A DNA stretch of 28,952 nt from an uncultured Balneolaceae bacterium (GCA_937982515.1 CALJMB010000345.1:1-28952); one strand, 5' to 3'; shown: positions 7,819-16,254, numbered from the stretch's first letter. Numbers and translations are program-made. Notes: generated by a model from the sequence alone, not told the origin.

Positions 7819-9267
7819 TTAGCTCCACAGGCGATCCCAGGAGCGGATCTCATCCCACTCGGGGGTGGGCTCAAAGAATCCTGCTCCTTCGATCAGGCTA
7901 TCCCTGACCACATCCATATTTAAGTCCACTCCCAGGCCCGGTTTTTCAGGCACAGTGGCATATCCGTCATCAAAGATCATTTTTGGATCTCCATCGTACA
8001 TCTTATACCATCTGTCAACTCCTACTGAATGGTGCTCCAGGGTATTGAAGTTCTCTGTTGCAGCGGCAATATGCACAGATGCCATAAAGCCGATAGGCGA
8101 ACCAGCGAAATGGAGATTCATTGCAATACCGGCATCCTGTGCATAATCTCCGATCTTCTTGGTTCCCAGTATCCCAGTAGAGCCCGGATCCGGGTGGATG
8201 ATATTTATAGCCCGTTTATCGATTAGAGGCTTACATCCATGCCAGGTACCGATATCTTCTCCGGTTTGGGTTGGAGTCGTAGTAGAATCTGTAATTTCCT
8301 TCCAGAGATCTGTCCATTTCCATGCCACCAGGTCTTCAGCATAGGCGATGGTGTAAGGCTCAAGCATACGGGCAATTTTAATTGCTTCATTGACGCCGAA
8401 ATGCCCAAAGTGATCGATTCCGAGGGGTATCTCATAGCCTACAGTCTCCCGCATAACACGGACATATTCCTCCATCAGGTCAAGACCTTTTTGTGTGATC
8501 TGAATTCTGGTAAAGGGATGATCTATTTGTCCATATTCGCCGTAGGTTCCGGAATATTGACTCTGGAGTCTGTGCTCTCCCAGAGGGGTATGCGCTCCCG
8601 AATTCACAAGCGTTCCGGGAGTTCTGGAAAGTAATTCAATGCCAATATCCATCTTCAGAGCTTTATATCCTTCATCAATTCTTGTCTTTTTCATACGCCG
8701 GGCGAATTCATGCGGATCCGTTGCTCCGGCAGTATCTGCATACAGCTGTATTTTCTCACGATATTTCCCACCCAACATTTGGTAAACTGGCACACCATAG
8801 GCCTTACCGGCGATGTCCCAAAGCGCCATCTCCACAGCAGCAACCCCGCCGGCCTGCCGGCCTTCACCTCTGAATTGCTCAATGATTCTCAGAATGCGCT
8901 CTACATTACATGGATTCTCACCCAAAATTCTGCTTTTCAGCATCAGTGCGTACTCTTTGGCTCCTCCATCACGCACCTCACCATAACCAGAAATTCCCTG
9001 GTTTGTATCGATTCGTACAATTGGTACACGGAATGGAATACCATCAACTTCGGCTACCCTCATGTCGGTGATCTTTAGTTCTGATGGAGCCGAGTTTTTA
9101 TTCACCTTAGAAGTTAAATGCTCTATCTGATTTTCCAGAGGGCCCAGTGTAAGTGACCCCAGTCCTAAACCACCCATTCCTGCTTTTTTAATAAAATTCC
9201 TGCGGTCTATGCCTTTTAAATGTTTTCCAGTACGGTGTACTGTACCGTCACTGCTTTTATTTTCCAT
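7819..9267 (-). CDS. Enolase-superfamily sugar-acid dehydratase with Tat signal, copy 1
   Basis: A 482-residue protein of the mandelate racemase/muconate lactonizing enzyme group. The N terminus has a twin-arginine signal (DRRNFIKKAG, residues 21-30, then a Gly-rich hydrophobic run), so it should be exported folded. The barrel has K205 (YKALKMD), metal ligands D285 (GIDHFGHF), E311 (AYAEDLV) and E337 (TGEDIG), a probable Asp-His pair from D360 and H386 (NLHFAG), and E411. This matches aldonate dehydratases, which make 2-keto-3-deoxy acids, more than racemases, but the substrate is unknown. Between strands two and three there is an insertion (about 211-258) clearly longer than in copy 2, which may shape the substrate pocket. 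It has one of the clearest ribosome-binding sites in the locus (GGAGG, 9274-9278). It lies between an RraA-like gene and a BASS gene. Confidence 0.9.
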   Translation of the reverse strand: MENKSSDGTVHRTGKHLKGIDRRNFIKKAGMGGLGLGSLTLGPLENQIEHLTSKVNKNSAPSELKITDMRVAEVDGIPFRVPIVRIDTNQGISGYGEVRDGGAKEYALMLKSRILGENPCNVERILRIIEQFRGEGRQAGGVAAVEMALWDIAGKAYGVPVYQMLGGKYREKIQLYADTAGATDPHEFARRMKKTRIDEGYKALKMDIGIELLSRTPGTLVNSGAHTPLGEHRLQSQYSGTYGEYGQIDHPFTRIQITQKGLDLMEEYVRVMRETVGYEIPLGIDHFGHFGVNEAIKIARMLEPYTIAYAEDLVAWKWTDLWKEITDSTTTPTQTGEDIGTWHGCKPLIDKRAINIIHPDPGSTGILGTKKIGDYAQDAGIAMNLHFAGSPIGFMASVHIAAATENFNTLEHHSVGVDRWYKMYDGDPKMIFDDGYATVPEKPGLGVDLNMDVVRDSLIEGAGFFEPTPEWDEIRSWDRLWS

Positions 9268-9273
9268 ATTAAT

Positions 9274-9278
9274 CCTCC
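9274..9278 (-). promoter_or_regulatory. Strong Shine-Dalgarno for enolase-superfamily copy 1
   Basis: GGAGG lies 6 nt before the ATG at 9267. Most other starts in this window, including RraA copies 2 and 3 and both BASS genes, lack such a site. The site therefore fixes this start and suggests higher or differently controlled translation. Confidence 0.7.
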
Positions 9279-9336
9279 GTATTATTTTGCTAATTAACTT
9301 TCTTCCCGACTTTAGTGGCTGAGACCTGCTCTTTTA

Positions 9337-10281
9337 TCAATCCTCTTTCAACAAGTCTTTGATGGTTTGCCTGGCTACACCCAATTCTTTTTGAAGTCGA
9401 CGGTTGTTAGATTTGAGCCAGCCTCTGAAATCCTCGCGAATAGTTTCAGTCCATTGTGTATCCATCTGACCTGCTGTATATGTACCACTATTAACTCTTT
9501 CATGGGCAAAAGCATCATGTAGCCTGATTCTCTCTGAGAAGATAACTACCTGTTCGGCCAGGTGGGCCGGGATAAATACCACGCCTTCTCCTTTGGCAAG
9601 GACTACATCCCCGGGCATGACGGTCACTTCACCAATACGTGTAGGAGTATTTAATCCTATCAACATCATTTCCTGTATATAAGAAGGATGCCACGCCCTT
9701 ACAAATGCATTAAAACCTTCTATCTCCGCTAGCCCTTCTCTGTCTCTGGAAGAACCATCAAATACAACTCCATTTCCGGAATTAGCATAGATAGTGCTGC
9801 CCAGCCGATCACCAATAAGAGTTCCATCTTTAACTTTTCCAAAACCGTCAGCTACATACACATCTCCCTGTTCTAACATATCAATTGGCCAGGTATTGGG
9901 AGGACCAGACCGTCCTGCTTTTTCACCCTCTGCGTTAATATATTCCTGAACAGCCGGGCGGGCGGGGAAATAAGTCGCTGTTAACGCCCTCCCTACAATA
10001 ACCTGAGCAGGATGCAAAACCTCCCAGGGACCGCCTGCAAACTGGTTGTGATACTCCTCTCTTCGGATGGTGCCCCACGCCTCTTCAAGCGAAACATGCT
10101 TCATTCGCTCAAGAATATCATCAGACACCCTGGGACGCCCATCCTCAAATCGTTCTCCATCCCATTCGGAAGTCAGGGCTATTAATTTTTCTCTGGAAAT
10201 TGTTTGGGCTTCCAAAGAGGTGTAGAAACTCATACAGAAAATGATTACTAATAATGAGTATGGTTTAAGTGAATTCACCAT
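9337..10281 (-). CDS. Exported RraA-like family protein, copy 2
   Basis: A 314-residue RraA/HMG-aldolase-like protein with a Sec signal peptide (hydrophobic run 8-20, then SLEAQ, cleavage near residue 25). After it comes EWDGERFEDGRPRV, a block shared with copy 3 and slightly altered in copy 1. Core motifs are LIGDRLG, GNGVVFDGSSRD with the Arg-Asp pair at 179-180, and PGDVVLAKGEGVVFIP. These are the residues expected of a working metal-dependent pyruvate aldolase, but decarboxylase or other lyase activity is equally possible. It is followed 69 nt later by an enolase-superfamily dehydratase gene, the same order as around copy 3. It lies about 200 nt after a truncated aldehyde dehydrogenase fragment, so its upstream region may have been rearranged. 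Confidence 0.86.
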   Translation of the reverse strand: MVNSLKPYSLLVIIFCMSFYTSLEAQTISREKLIALTSEWDGERFEDGRPRVSDDILERMKHVSLEEAWGTIRREEYHNQFAGGPWEVLHPAQVIVGRALTATYFPARPAVQEYINAEGEKAGRSGPPNTWPIDMLEQGDVYVADGFGKVKDGTLIGDRLGSTIYANSGNGVVFDGSSRDREGLAEIEGFNAFVRAWHPSYIQEMMLIGLNTPTRIGEVTVMPGDVVLAKGEGVVFIPAHLAEQVVIFSERIRLHDAFAHERVNSGTYTAGQMDTQWTETIREDFRGWLKSNNRRLQKELGVARQTIKDLLKED

Positions 10282-10479
10282 TTTGTCACTTAATTTCTAG
10301 GTATAATTATAGTTTAACTATCGGGTTAAATTGTTGTCTTCTTAACCCTGTCAATGCCAGACCAACCTGAGTCTGTTCTACCGACTGAAGAATTAATGAA
10401 GAAAGAAGCATCCGGGTATCTTATGTATTTTACTACATCCACTTCCTCATAATTACTTCTCCACGAGATATTATTTAGA
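10282..10479. other. Unassigned DNA between truncated dehydrogenase and RraA copy 2
   Basis: About 200 nt with no gene I can assign. One - strand frame is open from within the dehydrogenase fragment down to 10326, ending in GRTDSGWSGIDRVKKTTI. It is in a different frame from the fragment and resembles no family I recognise. It may be the scar of the deletion that removed most of the dehydrogenase gene, or a leader for RraA copy 2. Confidence 0.4.
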
Positions 10480-10611
10480 TTAAGCCTCTTGCCAGGCTTC
10501 ATAATACAGAGGATTGAGCGGTTCATTATTTTCCGGATTAACTGCCCGGAATGTTTCTTTACTGTTACCCGATTGCCTGCCTCCAATAAAGTTTAACCCT
10601 GACAGCTTCAT
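10480..10611 (-). pseudogene. N-terminal remnant of an alpha-ketoglutarate semialdehyde dehydrogenase-like gene
   Basis: An ATG at 10611, only 2 nt after the stop of the KdaD-like gene, opens a 43-codon frame ending at TAA (10482-10480). It reads MKLSGLNFIGGRQSG and then ETFRAVNPENNEPLNP. This is the characteristic start of alpha-ketoglutaric semialdehyde dehydrogenases of the aldehyde dehydrogenase superfamily, which have (L/F)IGG, a short linker, TFRAVNPATGE-like and EP-P motifs. Full-length members have about 480-530 residues with a Cys/Glu active site; here under 10% remains and only about 200 nt separate the stop from the next gene, so a deletion rather than a single frameshift is needed. 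The enzyme would oxidise 2,5-dioxopentanoate, the product of the KdaD-like enzyme just upstream, to 2-oxoglutarate. The assignment rests on motif recognition over a short stretch. Confidence 0.7.
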
Positions 10612-10613
10612 TA

Positions 10614-11447
10614 TTATCTTACTTTATTAATTAACGTACCGATCGGGGCAATGGTAATTCTTATTTCATCGCCATGATGTAGGGTGAAGTCTGAGGAAGG
10701 GACGATACCAGTTCCCGTCATTAACAGACTCCCATTAGGGAAAGTACACGCCTTGTATAAATAAGAAACCAGTTCGTCGAATGTCCTTTTAATCTGCTCA
10801 ATAGCAATCGCTTCCTTAAAGACTACAGCATCGCCGCGTGTTATCTCCATTTCAACCAGGGTTTCCGGCGGAAGTGGCTCTTCTGTTACATAGATGCAGG
10901 GACCCAACGCTGCAGACCCGTCCCAGGTTTTAGCTTGAGGCAGATACAAAGGATTTTCTCCTTCAATGCTTCTTGAGCTCATATCATTGCCGATTGTATA
11001 CCCCACAATATGAGCATTGGATGTAATTACCAGGGTTAGTTCAGGTTCCGGAACATCCCAGGACGAATCTTCGCGTATGGTTACCATCTCTCCCGGACCG
11101 ACGATTCGATGGCCGCTTGCCTTAAAAAATAATTCCGGACGATCTGCGTCGTACACGCGAGAATAAAAATCGCCACCACCGGATGTCTTGGATTCTTCTT
11201 CTCTTCCAAGCTTACTATTATAATAGGTTACCCCACTGGCCCATAGTTCCTGGCTTTGTACAGGAGCCTGTAATCCATCATTCAACAGTTCTTTTCCTTG
11301 TTCTGCCGGATCTGTCGTTGAAATGGTCTGTTTGATCTTTTCAAACAAATCATCATCATTGATAAAGAAATCCCAGTCCTCTTCCAGCAGGTAAAATGAC
11401 CCTTCATTTTCAATAAGAATACCCCGATTCGATTTATATATTTTCAT
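10614..11447 (-). CDS. FAH-family 2-keto-3-deoxy-pentonate dehydratase (KdaD-like)
   Basis: A 277-residue fumarylacetoacetate hydrolase-fold protein, no signal peptide, so cytoplasmic. It resembles the 2-keto-3-deoxy-D-arabinonate dehydratase (KdaD) of Sulfolobus more than the fumarylacetoacetate or diketofuconate hydrolases. It shares WASGVTY, the RVYDADRPELFFKA block, SSWDVPEPELTLVI, GYTIGNDMSSRSIEGENPLYLPQAK and MTGTGIVP. Metal ligands are E134, E136 and D155, with K173 as a further active-site residue. The known family reaction removes water from a 2-keto-3-deoxypentonate to give 2,5-dioxopentanoate in the Weimberg pathway. The gene is immediately followed by the stub of the dehydrogenase that would take the next step, which supports this reading independently. 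Length is close to the family's about 290 residues. It follows the PQQ dehydrogenase gene by about 43 nt. Confidence 0.85.
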   Translation of the reverse strand: MKIYKSNRGILIENEGSFYLLEEDWDFFINDDDLFEKIKQTISTTDPAEQGKELLNDGLQAPVQSQELWASGVTYYNSKLGREEESKTSGGGDFYSRVYDADRPELFFKASGHRIVGPGEMVTIREDSSWDVPEPELTLVITSNAHIVGYTIGNDMSSRSIEGENPLYLPQAKTWDGSAALGPCIYVTEEPLPPETLVEMEITRGDAVVFKEAIAIEQIKRTFDELVSYLYKACTFPNGSLLMTGTGIVPSSDFTLHHGDEIRITIAPIGTLINKVR

Positions 11448-11490
11448 AATAATATTGGATTTATTTGGTCTGTACTGTAGCTACATAAAG

Positions 11491-13665
11491 CTACTCCCCG
11501 GTGCCGGGTAAAGCAAAAGCTATATAATAATCTCCTGGGGATGTCCCCCGACCTCCCCCGGCAGCTATAACTACATATTGTTTATGCTCTGCCATATAGG
11601 TAGCCGGAGTAGCGAATCCGCCCGTCGGAAGCGTTGCTTCCCAGAGGAGTTCTCCTGTATCTTTGTCAAAAGCACGAAGTTTCTTGTCTTTAGTAGCTCC
11701 AATGAACACCACTCCACCGGCCGTAACAATGGGACCACCATAATTTTCAGAACCTGTTGGAGGCAACCCTTTTTCTATGAGCTCAGGGTATATTCCTAAC
11801 GGCACCTTCCATTTTATTTTTCCGGTATTCAGATCAATCGCATTAAGAGTACCCCATGGCGGTTTAATGGCAGGATAACCACCCGGATCCTTAAACGTTC
11901 GATAGGCTGTGACGTTTATGAAACGCTTATTACCGTTAATCACCTCCTTTTCATTAACTGCCCTTTCTTCATATACGGCATCCCTTTCATCAAATAAAAA
12001 GGCTACAATGGCATCCTTTTCTTTTCTCGGGATACTGGCAAACGCCGGCATCCGTCCACCCCCCTCTTCAATCAGAGTGAGCACATCTTCTCTGGAGCTT
12101 CGAACTTTTATATCATTTAATGCAGGGTAATTTGGATGTTGACCCTCTAGATTATCCCCATGGCAAGAAGCACAATTCTGTTTATAAAATGTCTGTCCCC
12201 TGTCAAATAGTGTCCCCTGAACAGGGATTTCTCGTTCAATCCTGTGCAGTGTTGAAAACTCTGGTATCTCATTGGCATTGATGTACAAAATGCCGGACCC
12301 GGGGTCATGTGCTGCCCCACCCCAATTCGCTCCCCCGCTTGTACCTGGAAAAAATATGGCACCTTCCAGGTCGGGTGGTGTAAACAAACCTTCGTTCCGA
12401 TGCTTTGAAAACTGAGCAGCCACCGAATCATAGGCTTCAGAAGAGATATTTGTAATTTCTTCTCGGGTAAAGTGCTGTCGGATGAAAGGCTCAGGGGCTA
12501 CCGGATGGGGCTGAGACGGCCACACCTGCTCAGTTGAAATGTGAGAAACCGGAACCGGCCGCTCCACGATATCAAACAAAGGCTCGCCGGTTTCTCTGTC
12601 AAAGACAAACGTAAATCCCGACTTGGTGACCTGTGCCACCGCATCCACACGGCGGCCGTTACGATTTATTGTCAACAGGTTCGGAGGAGCCGGCAGATCG
12701 TAGTCCCACAAGTCATGATGAACAGTCTGGTAGTGCCATATATACTGGCCGGTGGCCGCATCCAAAGCAAGCAACGAGTTACCGTACAAGTTACTGCCAG
12801 GCCGGTCTCCTCCATAAAAATCATAAGTTGGTGAACCTAAAGGCACATAAACAATTCCCCGTCGTTGGTCCAGACTCATCCCAGCCCAGTTATTAACTCC
12901 GCCCCGGGCAGATTCCCCGCTTGCCCCGCCTCGTTCCCATGTCTCATATCCCGGTTCTCCAGGTTGAGGAATGGTATGAAAAATCCAGACCATTTCACCG
13001 GTACGTACATTGTATGCACGAATATGCCCCGGAGCTGAATCATAACTTTCCCCTACTGCCGATCCCATAATAATCAGATCCTTGTAAATGATTCCCGGCG
13101 AGGGTGCTTTCACTGATACCGTATTCGGATCCCGGCCCAATCCCTTATTTAAATCCACCCGGCCCTGCTCGCCGAAACTATCGATTATCTCTCCTGTCAC
13201 GGCATTCAAAGCAAACAGCCAGGTCCCTGCTGAAAACAGAATCCGTTTATCAGCTCCATCTTCCCAATAAGTTAATGAACGCATATATCCCCGGGGCGGG
13301 TCTTCGGGAAAAGGTTTATACATCCACAACTCTTTACCAGTTCGGGCATCTAAAGCAAAAACATTTAGCAGCGGAGAGGCGCCATACAGTATATTCCCGA
13401 CAATTACAGGATTGGTTTCTATAGTCGAATAGCTTCCCTCTTTCAGGTCGCCGGTGCGGTAAATCCAGGCAACTTCAAGCCGGGATACATTACCTTTATT
13501 AATTTGATCCAGCTCTGAATAGCTACTGCTTTGGCTGTCACTTTTATATATCCTCCAGTCAACTTCCCCACTGGGTAGTTGGCAACCAAGGTATAAAACA
13601 GTCGACAGACATAATACAGCTGCGATAAAAGCAATAATTTTTTTTACGGGTTTAAACCCATTCAT
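11491..13665 (-). CDS. PQQ-dependent sugar/alcohol dehydrogenase with inserted cytochrome c domain, probable lipoprotein
   Basis: A 724-residue quinoprotein of the eight-bladed membrane glucose dehydrogenase-like group. Blades show the tryptophan-docking pattern ALDARTGKELWMY, AYNVRTGEMVWIFH, ALDAATGQYIWHYQ and AFDKDTGELLWEA. The PQQ-pocket signature HHDLWDYDLPAPPNL is at about 316-330. Between blades sits a cytochrome c domain with CASCH (498-502), probably with the methionine of GGRMPAF as second haem ligand. Electrons would therefore pass from PQQ to haem within one chain. The N terminus is a signal ending LYLGCQ (Cys 28), an imperfect lipobox, so it probably faces the periplasm. It likely oxidises an aldose to its lactone, providing substrate for the lactonase in this locus; the sugar is not known. 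ATG 13665 is chosen over GTG 13680. PQQ biosynthesis genes are not in the window. Confidence 0.9.
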   Translation of the reverse strand: MNGFKPVKKIIAFIAAVLCLSTVLYLGCQLPSGEVDWRIYKSDSQSSSYSELDQINKGNVSRLEVAWIYRTGDLKEGSYSTIETNPVIVGNILYGASPLLNVFALDARTGKELWMYKPFPEDPPRGYMRSLTYWEDGADKRILFSAGTWLFALNAVTGEIIDSFGEQGRVDLNKGLGRDPNTVSVKAPSPGIIYKDLIIMGSAVGESYDSAPGHIRAYNVRTGEMVWIFHTIPQPGEPGYETWERGGASGESARGGVNNWAGMSLDQRRGIVYVPLGSPTYDFYGGDRPGSNLYGNSLLALDAATGQYIWHYQTVHHDLWDYDLPAPPNLLTINRNGRRVDAVAQVTKSGFTFVFDRETGEPLFDIVERPVPVSHISTEQVWPSQPHPVAPEPFIRQHFTREEITNISSEAYDSVAAQFSKHRNEGLFTPPDLEGAIFFPGTSGGANWGGAAHDPGSGILYINANEIPEFSTLHRIEREIPVQGTLFDRGQTFYKQNCASCHGDNLEGQHPNYPALNDIKVRSSREDVLTLIEEGGGRMPAFASIPRKEKDAIVAFLFDERDAVYEERAVNEKEVINGNKRFINVTAYRTFKDPGGYPAIKPPWGTLNAIDLNTGKIKWKVPLGIYPELIEKGLPPTGSENYGGPIVTAGGVVFIGATKDKKLRAFDKDTGELLWEATLPTGGFATPATYMAEHKQYVVIAAGGGRGTSPGDYYIAFALPGTGE

Positions 13666-13728
13666 CTTTATCCGACTCACATCTTTAAACAGAGATTGGT
13701 ACCAATTTGAGATCCTTTTAGATTCCTT

Positions 13729-14898
13729 CTACTCCAACCGGCCGGCATCAGCAATTTCCCGGGATCCTGACTCTCCCTCCCGGGCTTCTGTTTTTTCAGT
13801 AACAGGAAGTTCTCCTTCTCCGATCAGGGCTTTGCGGCGCCACCAATTTGCCAGTGTGGAACCGGAAACATTCATCCATGATCCAAAAATAACAGAGGGG
13901 ACTCCTATAGTGCTTACTTTTCCCATTTCAACCGCGATGCCAGAGGCCATCCCTGCATTCTGCATACCTACTTCAAGGGCAATTGTACGACATGACTTTT
14001 CATCTAATCCAAATAAACGGCAACCCCAGTAACCCAAAAAGTAACCGGCCAGATTGTGAATTACCCCTGCCAGAATCAGCAAAAATCCAATGGACAAAAG
14101 CGAGTCCCGGCCGCCGGCAGTCATAATCCCTAATATTACCACGATACCCGCCATGGAAATAACCGGCATGATATCATCCAGCCATTTGGCTTTACCATGC
14201 AAAAATTGATTAAATAATATTCCAAGTACAACAGGCAGAATAATCATGTTAATAATACTCCACATCATCTCCACAAAATTGATCGGCACAAACTGACCGG
14301 CCAATAGTTCCATCAGAAGAGGAGTGAGAAACGGAGCCATCAGGGTTCCAATAGCAGTTAACGTGACGGATAATGCCAGATTGGCTTCTGCTATATAAGC
14401 CATGACGTTAGAGGCTACGCCACCGGGGGAAGAGCCTACCAATACCACACCTGCCGCAATTTCAGCCGGGAAGCCTAAACTCAGTGCAAGTGTGATTCCT
14501 AAAAATGGCATAATTGAATACTGACATAAGAGCCCTACAATAACTCCTTTTGGCATCTTTATTACCCTTACAAAATCTTTGACACTCAGGGAGGTACCCA
14601 TTCCAAACATAATGATCTGAATGAGGGGAACAATCAAACGGCTTAGCTCAAAGCCGCCAATCTCCGTGAAATAGGCAGGGAAAAACATGGCGGCTGAGAC
14701 GGAAGTAAACACCCATATGGAAAAAGCAAAGGATTTAAAAACCGTATCGGTTCCCCGGACACCAATCGCCAGGGAAGCCAACATTAATACAACTAATAAA
14801 CCTATAACATTTGTACTTACACCAAGAATAAGTAGCACAAATATAGCACTGAAACACGACAGGCTTATATACAACAACATCCTGTATAATAGATTCAT
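13729..14898 (-). CDS. BASS-family sodium-dependent organic anion transporter, copy 2
   Basis: A 389-residue polytopic inner-membrane protein, paralogue of the transporter at 6498-7652. The two align without a gap over residues 1-320, with PGGVASN (158-164) and EVGMQN (309-314) at identical positions; in residues 291-320, 25 of 30 positions are the same. The sodium-site residues E309, Q313 and N314 are kept. Differences such as GSC/GSS before PGG and FIAGAN/YIAEAN after the crossover lie in or near the transport site and could reflect different substrates. It begins 28 nt after the enolase-superfamily gene and precedes the PQQ dehydrogenase, all on one strand. Import of a keto acid or aldonate made in the periplasm is the likely role, by context. 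Confidence 0.9.
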   Translation of the reverse strand: MNLLYRMLLYISLSCFSAIFVLLILGVSTNVIGLLVVLMLASLAIGVRGTDTVFKSFAFSIWVFTSVSAAMFFPAYFTEIGGFELSRLIVPLIQIIMFGMGTSLSVKDFVRVIKMPKGVIVGLLCQYSIMPFLGITLALSLGFPAEIAAGVVLVGSSPGGVASNVMAYIAEANLALSVTLTAIGTLMAPFLTPLLMELLAGQFVPINFVEMMWSIINMIILPVVLGILFNQFLHGKAKWLDDIMPVISMAGIVVILGIMTAGGRDSLLSIGFLLILAGVIHNLAGYFLGYWGCRLFGLDEKSCRTIALEVGMQNAGMASGIAVEMGKVSTIGVPSVIFGSWMNVSGSTLANWWRRKALIGEGELPVTEKTEAREGESGSREIADAGRLE

Positions 14899-14926
14899 CT
14901 TACATAGTCTTTAAGTGGTTAATCTG

Positions 14927-16213
14927 TTATTCAAAAAAAGGATATCCTTCGGTGGCATACTTGCGCATTCCCTCCTCGTTAATTTCCACACCGATGCCCG
15001 GTTTCTCTGAAAGTGGAATAAACCCTTCTTCTACCATTGGCCCGTCATAGGTAACGATCTCTTCAAACATAGGATCCTCATGGAAGTAGATCTGCCACTC
15101 CATAATCATAAAATTAGGTACTGAAGCACAAACATGCGCACAGGCCATTGCACCCAGATAAGAGGAGACCATATGCGGGGCAAACGGGATATAATAGAGC
15201 TGTGCCAGATTTGCAATTCTCTGACCTTCTCCCAATCCTCCACATTTCTGAAGATCCGGCATGATCATATCAATTGCCCCTATCTCAAAGAGCTCCCGAA
15301 AATCATGTGCAAGATACAGATTCTCTCCGGTACACAGTGGGGTGCTGGATGCCTCCTGAATGTAACGATAAGCCTTAGCATTCTCAGCCGGTATCGGATC
15401 TTCCAGCCACATCATATTCAGCGGCTCAAGCCGTTTTGCCACCCGCTTCGCGCTAGGCAAGTCATATCGCCCGTGCATGTCAGCACAGATATCCACATCA
15501 GGCCCTACCTGTTCCCGGGCCGCAGCCATTTGATCATACATCCGTTCGACTTCTGCTTGATTAGCTGTCCAGTTGTAGGCATCGTACTTATTCGGATCGT
15601 TGGCCTGATCCAGATCAAACTTAACTGCCGTCATTCCATAGTCCACTGCTTTCTGGGCACTGGCGGCAAACTCCTCAGGGCTCGGCCGGCTCGATTGATA
15701 CAAAGCAGTATCCATATAAACCCGCAGCCTGTCGCGAAACTTCCCGCCCAGCAACTGATAGACCGGCACATCCAGCGCTTTGCCTGCCAGATCCCACAAG
15801 GCCGTCTCCACAGCCGCCAGAGCTGCCAGGTACATTCCTGACTGTGCTCCTCCAAACACTCCGCCACGGCGAATCTCATAAAACAACCTGTGTACATCTA
15901 AAGGATTGCGTCCTTTTAGTCGTCTGCCCCATCCCAATACCAGTTGATCCGTACCACGAACTGCATCCGCTCCCTCTCCATGGCCAACTATATCCTGATT
16001 GGTATATATTTTGACAAAGAGATGGCTACCACCCCGGATAAAACCACATTTCAGATCGGTAATCTCCAGATCTGAAGGCCGGGAATACTTCTTTGTATTC
16101 TTTAATGCCGATTCCAAACTTCCGCCTGTACCTGCGAGCGGGCCGGTTGCCAGCGCCCCGGCACCCAGGGCCCCTTTGGATAGAAATGATCGTCTAGAAA
16201 ACTTTTTCCCCAT
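14927..16213 (-). CDS. Enolase-superfamily aldonate dehydratase with Tat signal, copy 2
   Basis: A 428-residue mandelate racemase-group protein with a twin-arginine signal (FSRRSFLSKGALGAGAL, residues 5-21), so predicted to be exported folded. Catalytic features are those of galactonate/gluconate-type dehydratases: K198 in AVKFD, D245 with H247 in ADMHGRYD, E271 in LEDP, E297 in TGEN, D320 with H347 in the region MIMPD...APHMVS, and E372 in MEWQ. Such enzymes take water from an aldonate to give a 2-keto-3-deoxy acid, using Mg2+. The exact sugar acid cannot be told. It lies between an RraA-like gene (41 nt upstream) and a BASS gene (28 nt downstream), the same order as the other enolase-superfamily gene here, from which it has clearly diverged, notably in the shorter loop after K198. 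Confidence 0.92.
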   Translation of the reverse strand: MGKKFSRRSFLSKGALGAGALATGPLAGTGGSLESALKNTKKYSRPSDLEITDLKCGFIRGGSHLFVKIYTNQDIVGHGEGADAVRGTDQLVLGWGRRLKGRNPLDVHRLFYEIRRGGVFGGAQSGMYLAALAAVETALWDLAGKALDVPVYQLLGGKFRDRLRVYMDTALYQSSRPSPEEFAASAQKAVDYGMTAVKFDLDQANDPNKYDAYNWTANQAEVERMYDQMAAAREQVGPDVDICADMHGRYDLPSAKRVAKRLEPLNMMWLEDPIPAENAKAYRYIQEASSTPLCTGENLYLAHDFRELFEIGAIDMIMPDLQKCGGLGEGQRIANLAQLYYIPFAPHMVSSYLGAMACAHVCASVPNFMIMEWQIYFHEDPMFEEIVTYDGPMVEEGFIPLSEKPGIGVEINEEGMRKYATEGYPFFE

Positions 16214-16254
16214 AATTATAGTGTTCTTTTAAAGGTTGTTTACAGTCTTACAAA

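Noticed and set aside
10326..10586. An 86-codon - strand frame overlapping the dehydrogenase remnant
   Set aside because: Its first part is an alternative frame of the remnant, which has the recognisable dehydrogenase motif. The rest matches nothing I know.
10614..11447. Reading the FAH-family gene as a 2,4-diketo-3-deoxy-fuconate hydrolase
   Set aside because: The EGENPLYLPQAK and SSWDVPEPEL blocks fit the KdaD dehydratase group better, and the dehydrogenase stub next to it belongs to the same route.
15134..15841. A 235-codon + strand frame
   Set aside because: It is antisense to enolase-superfamily copy 2, with no recognisable motifs.
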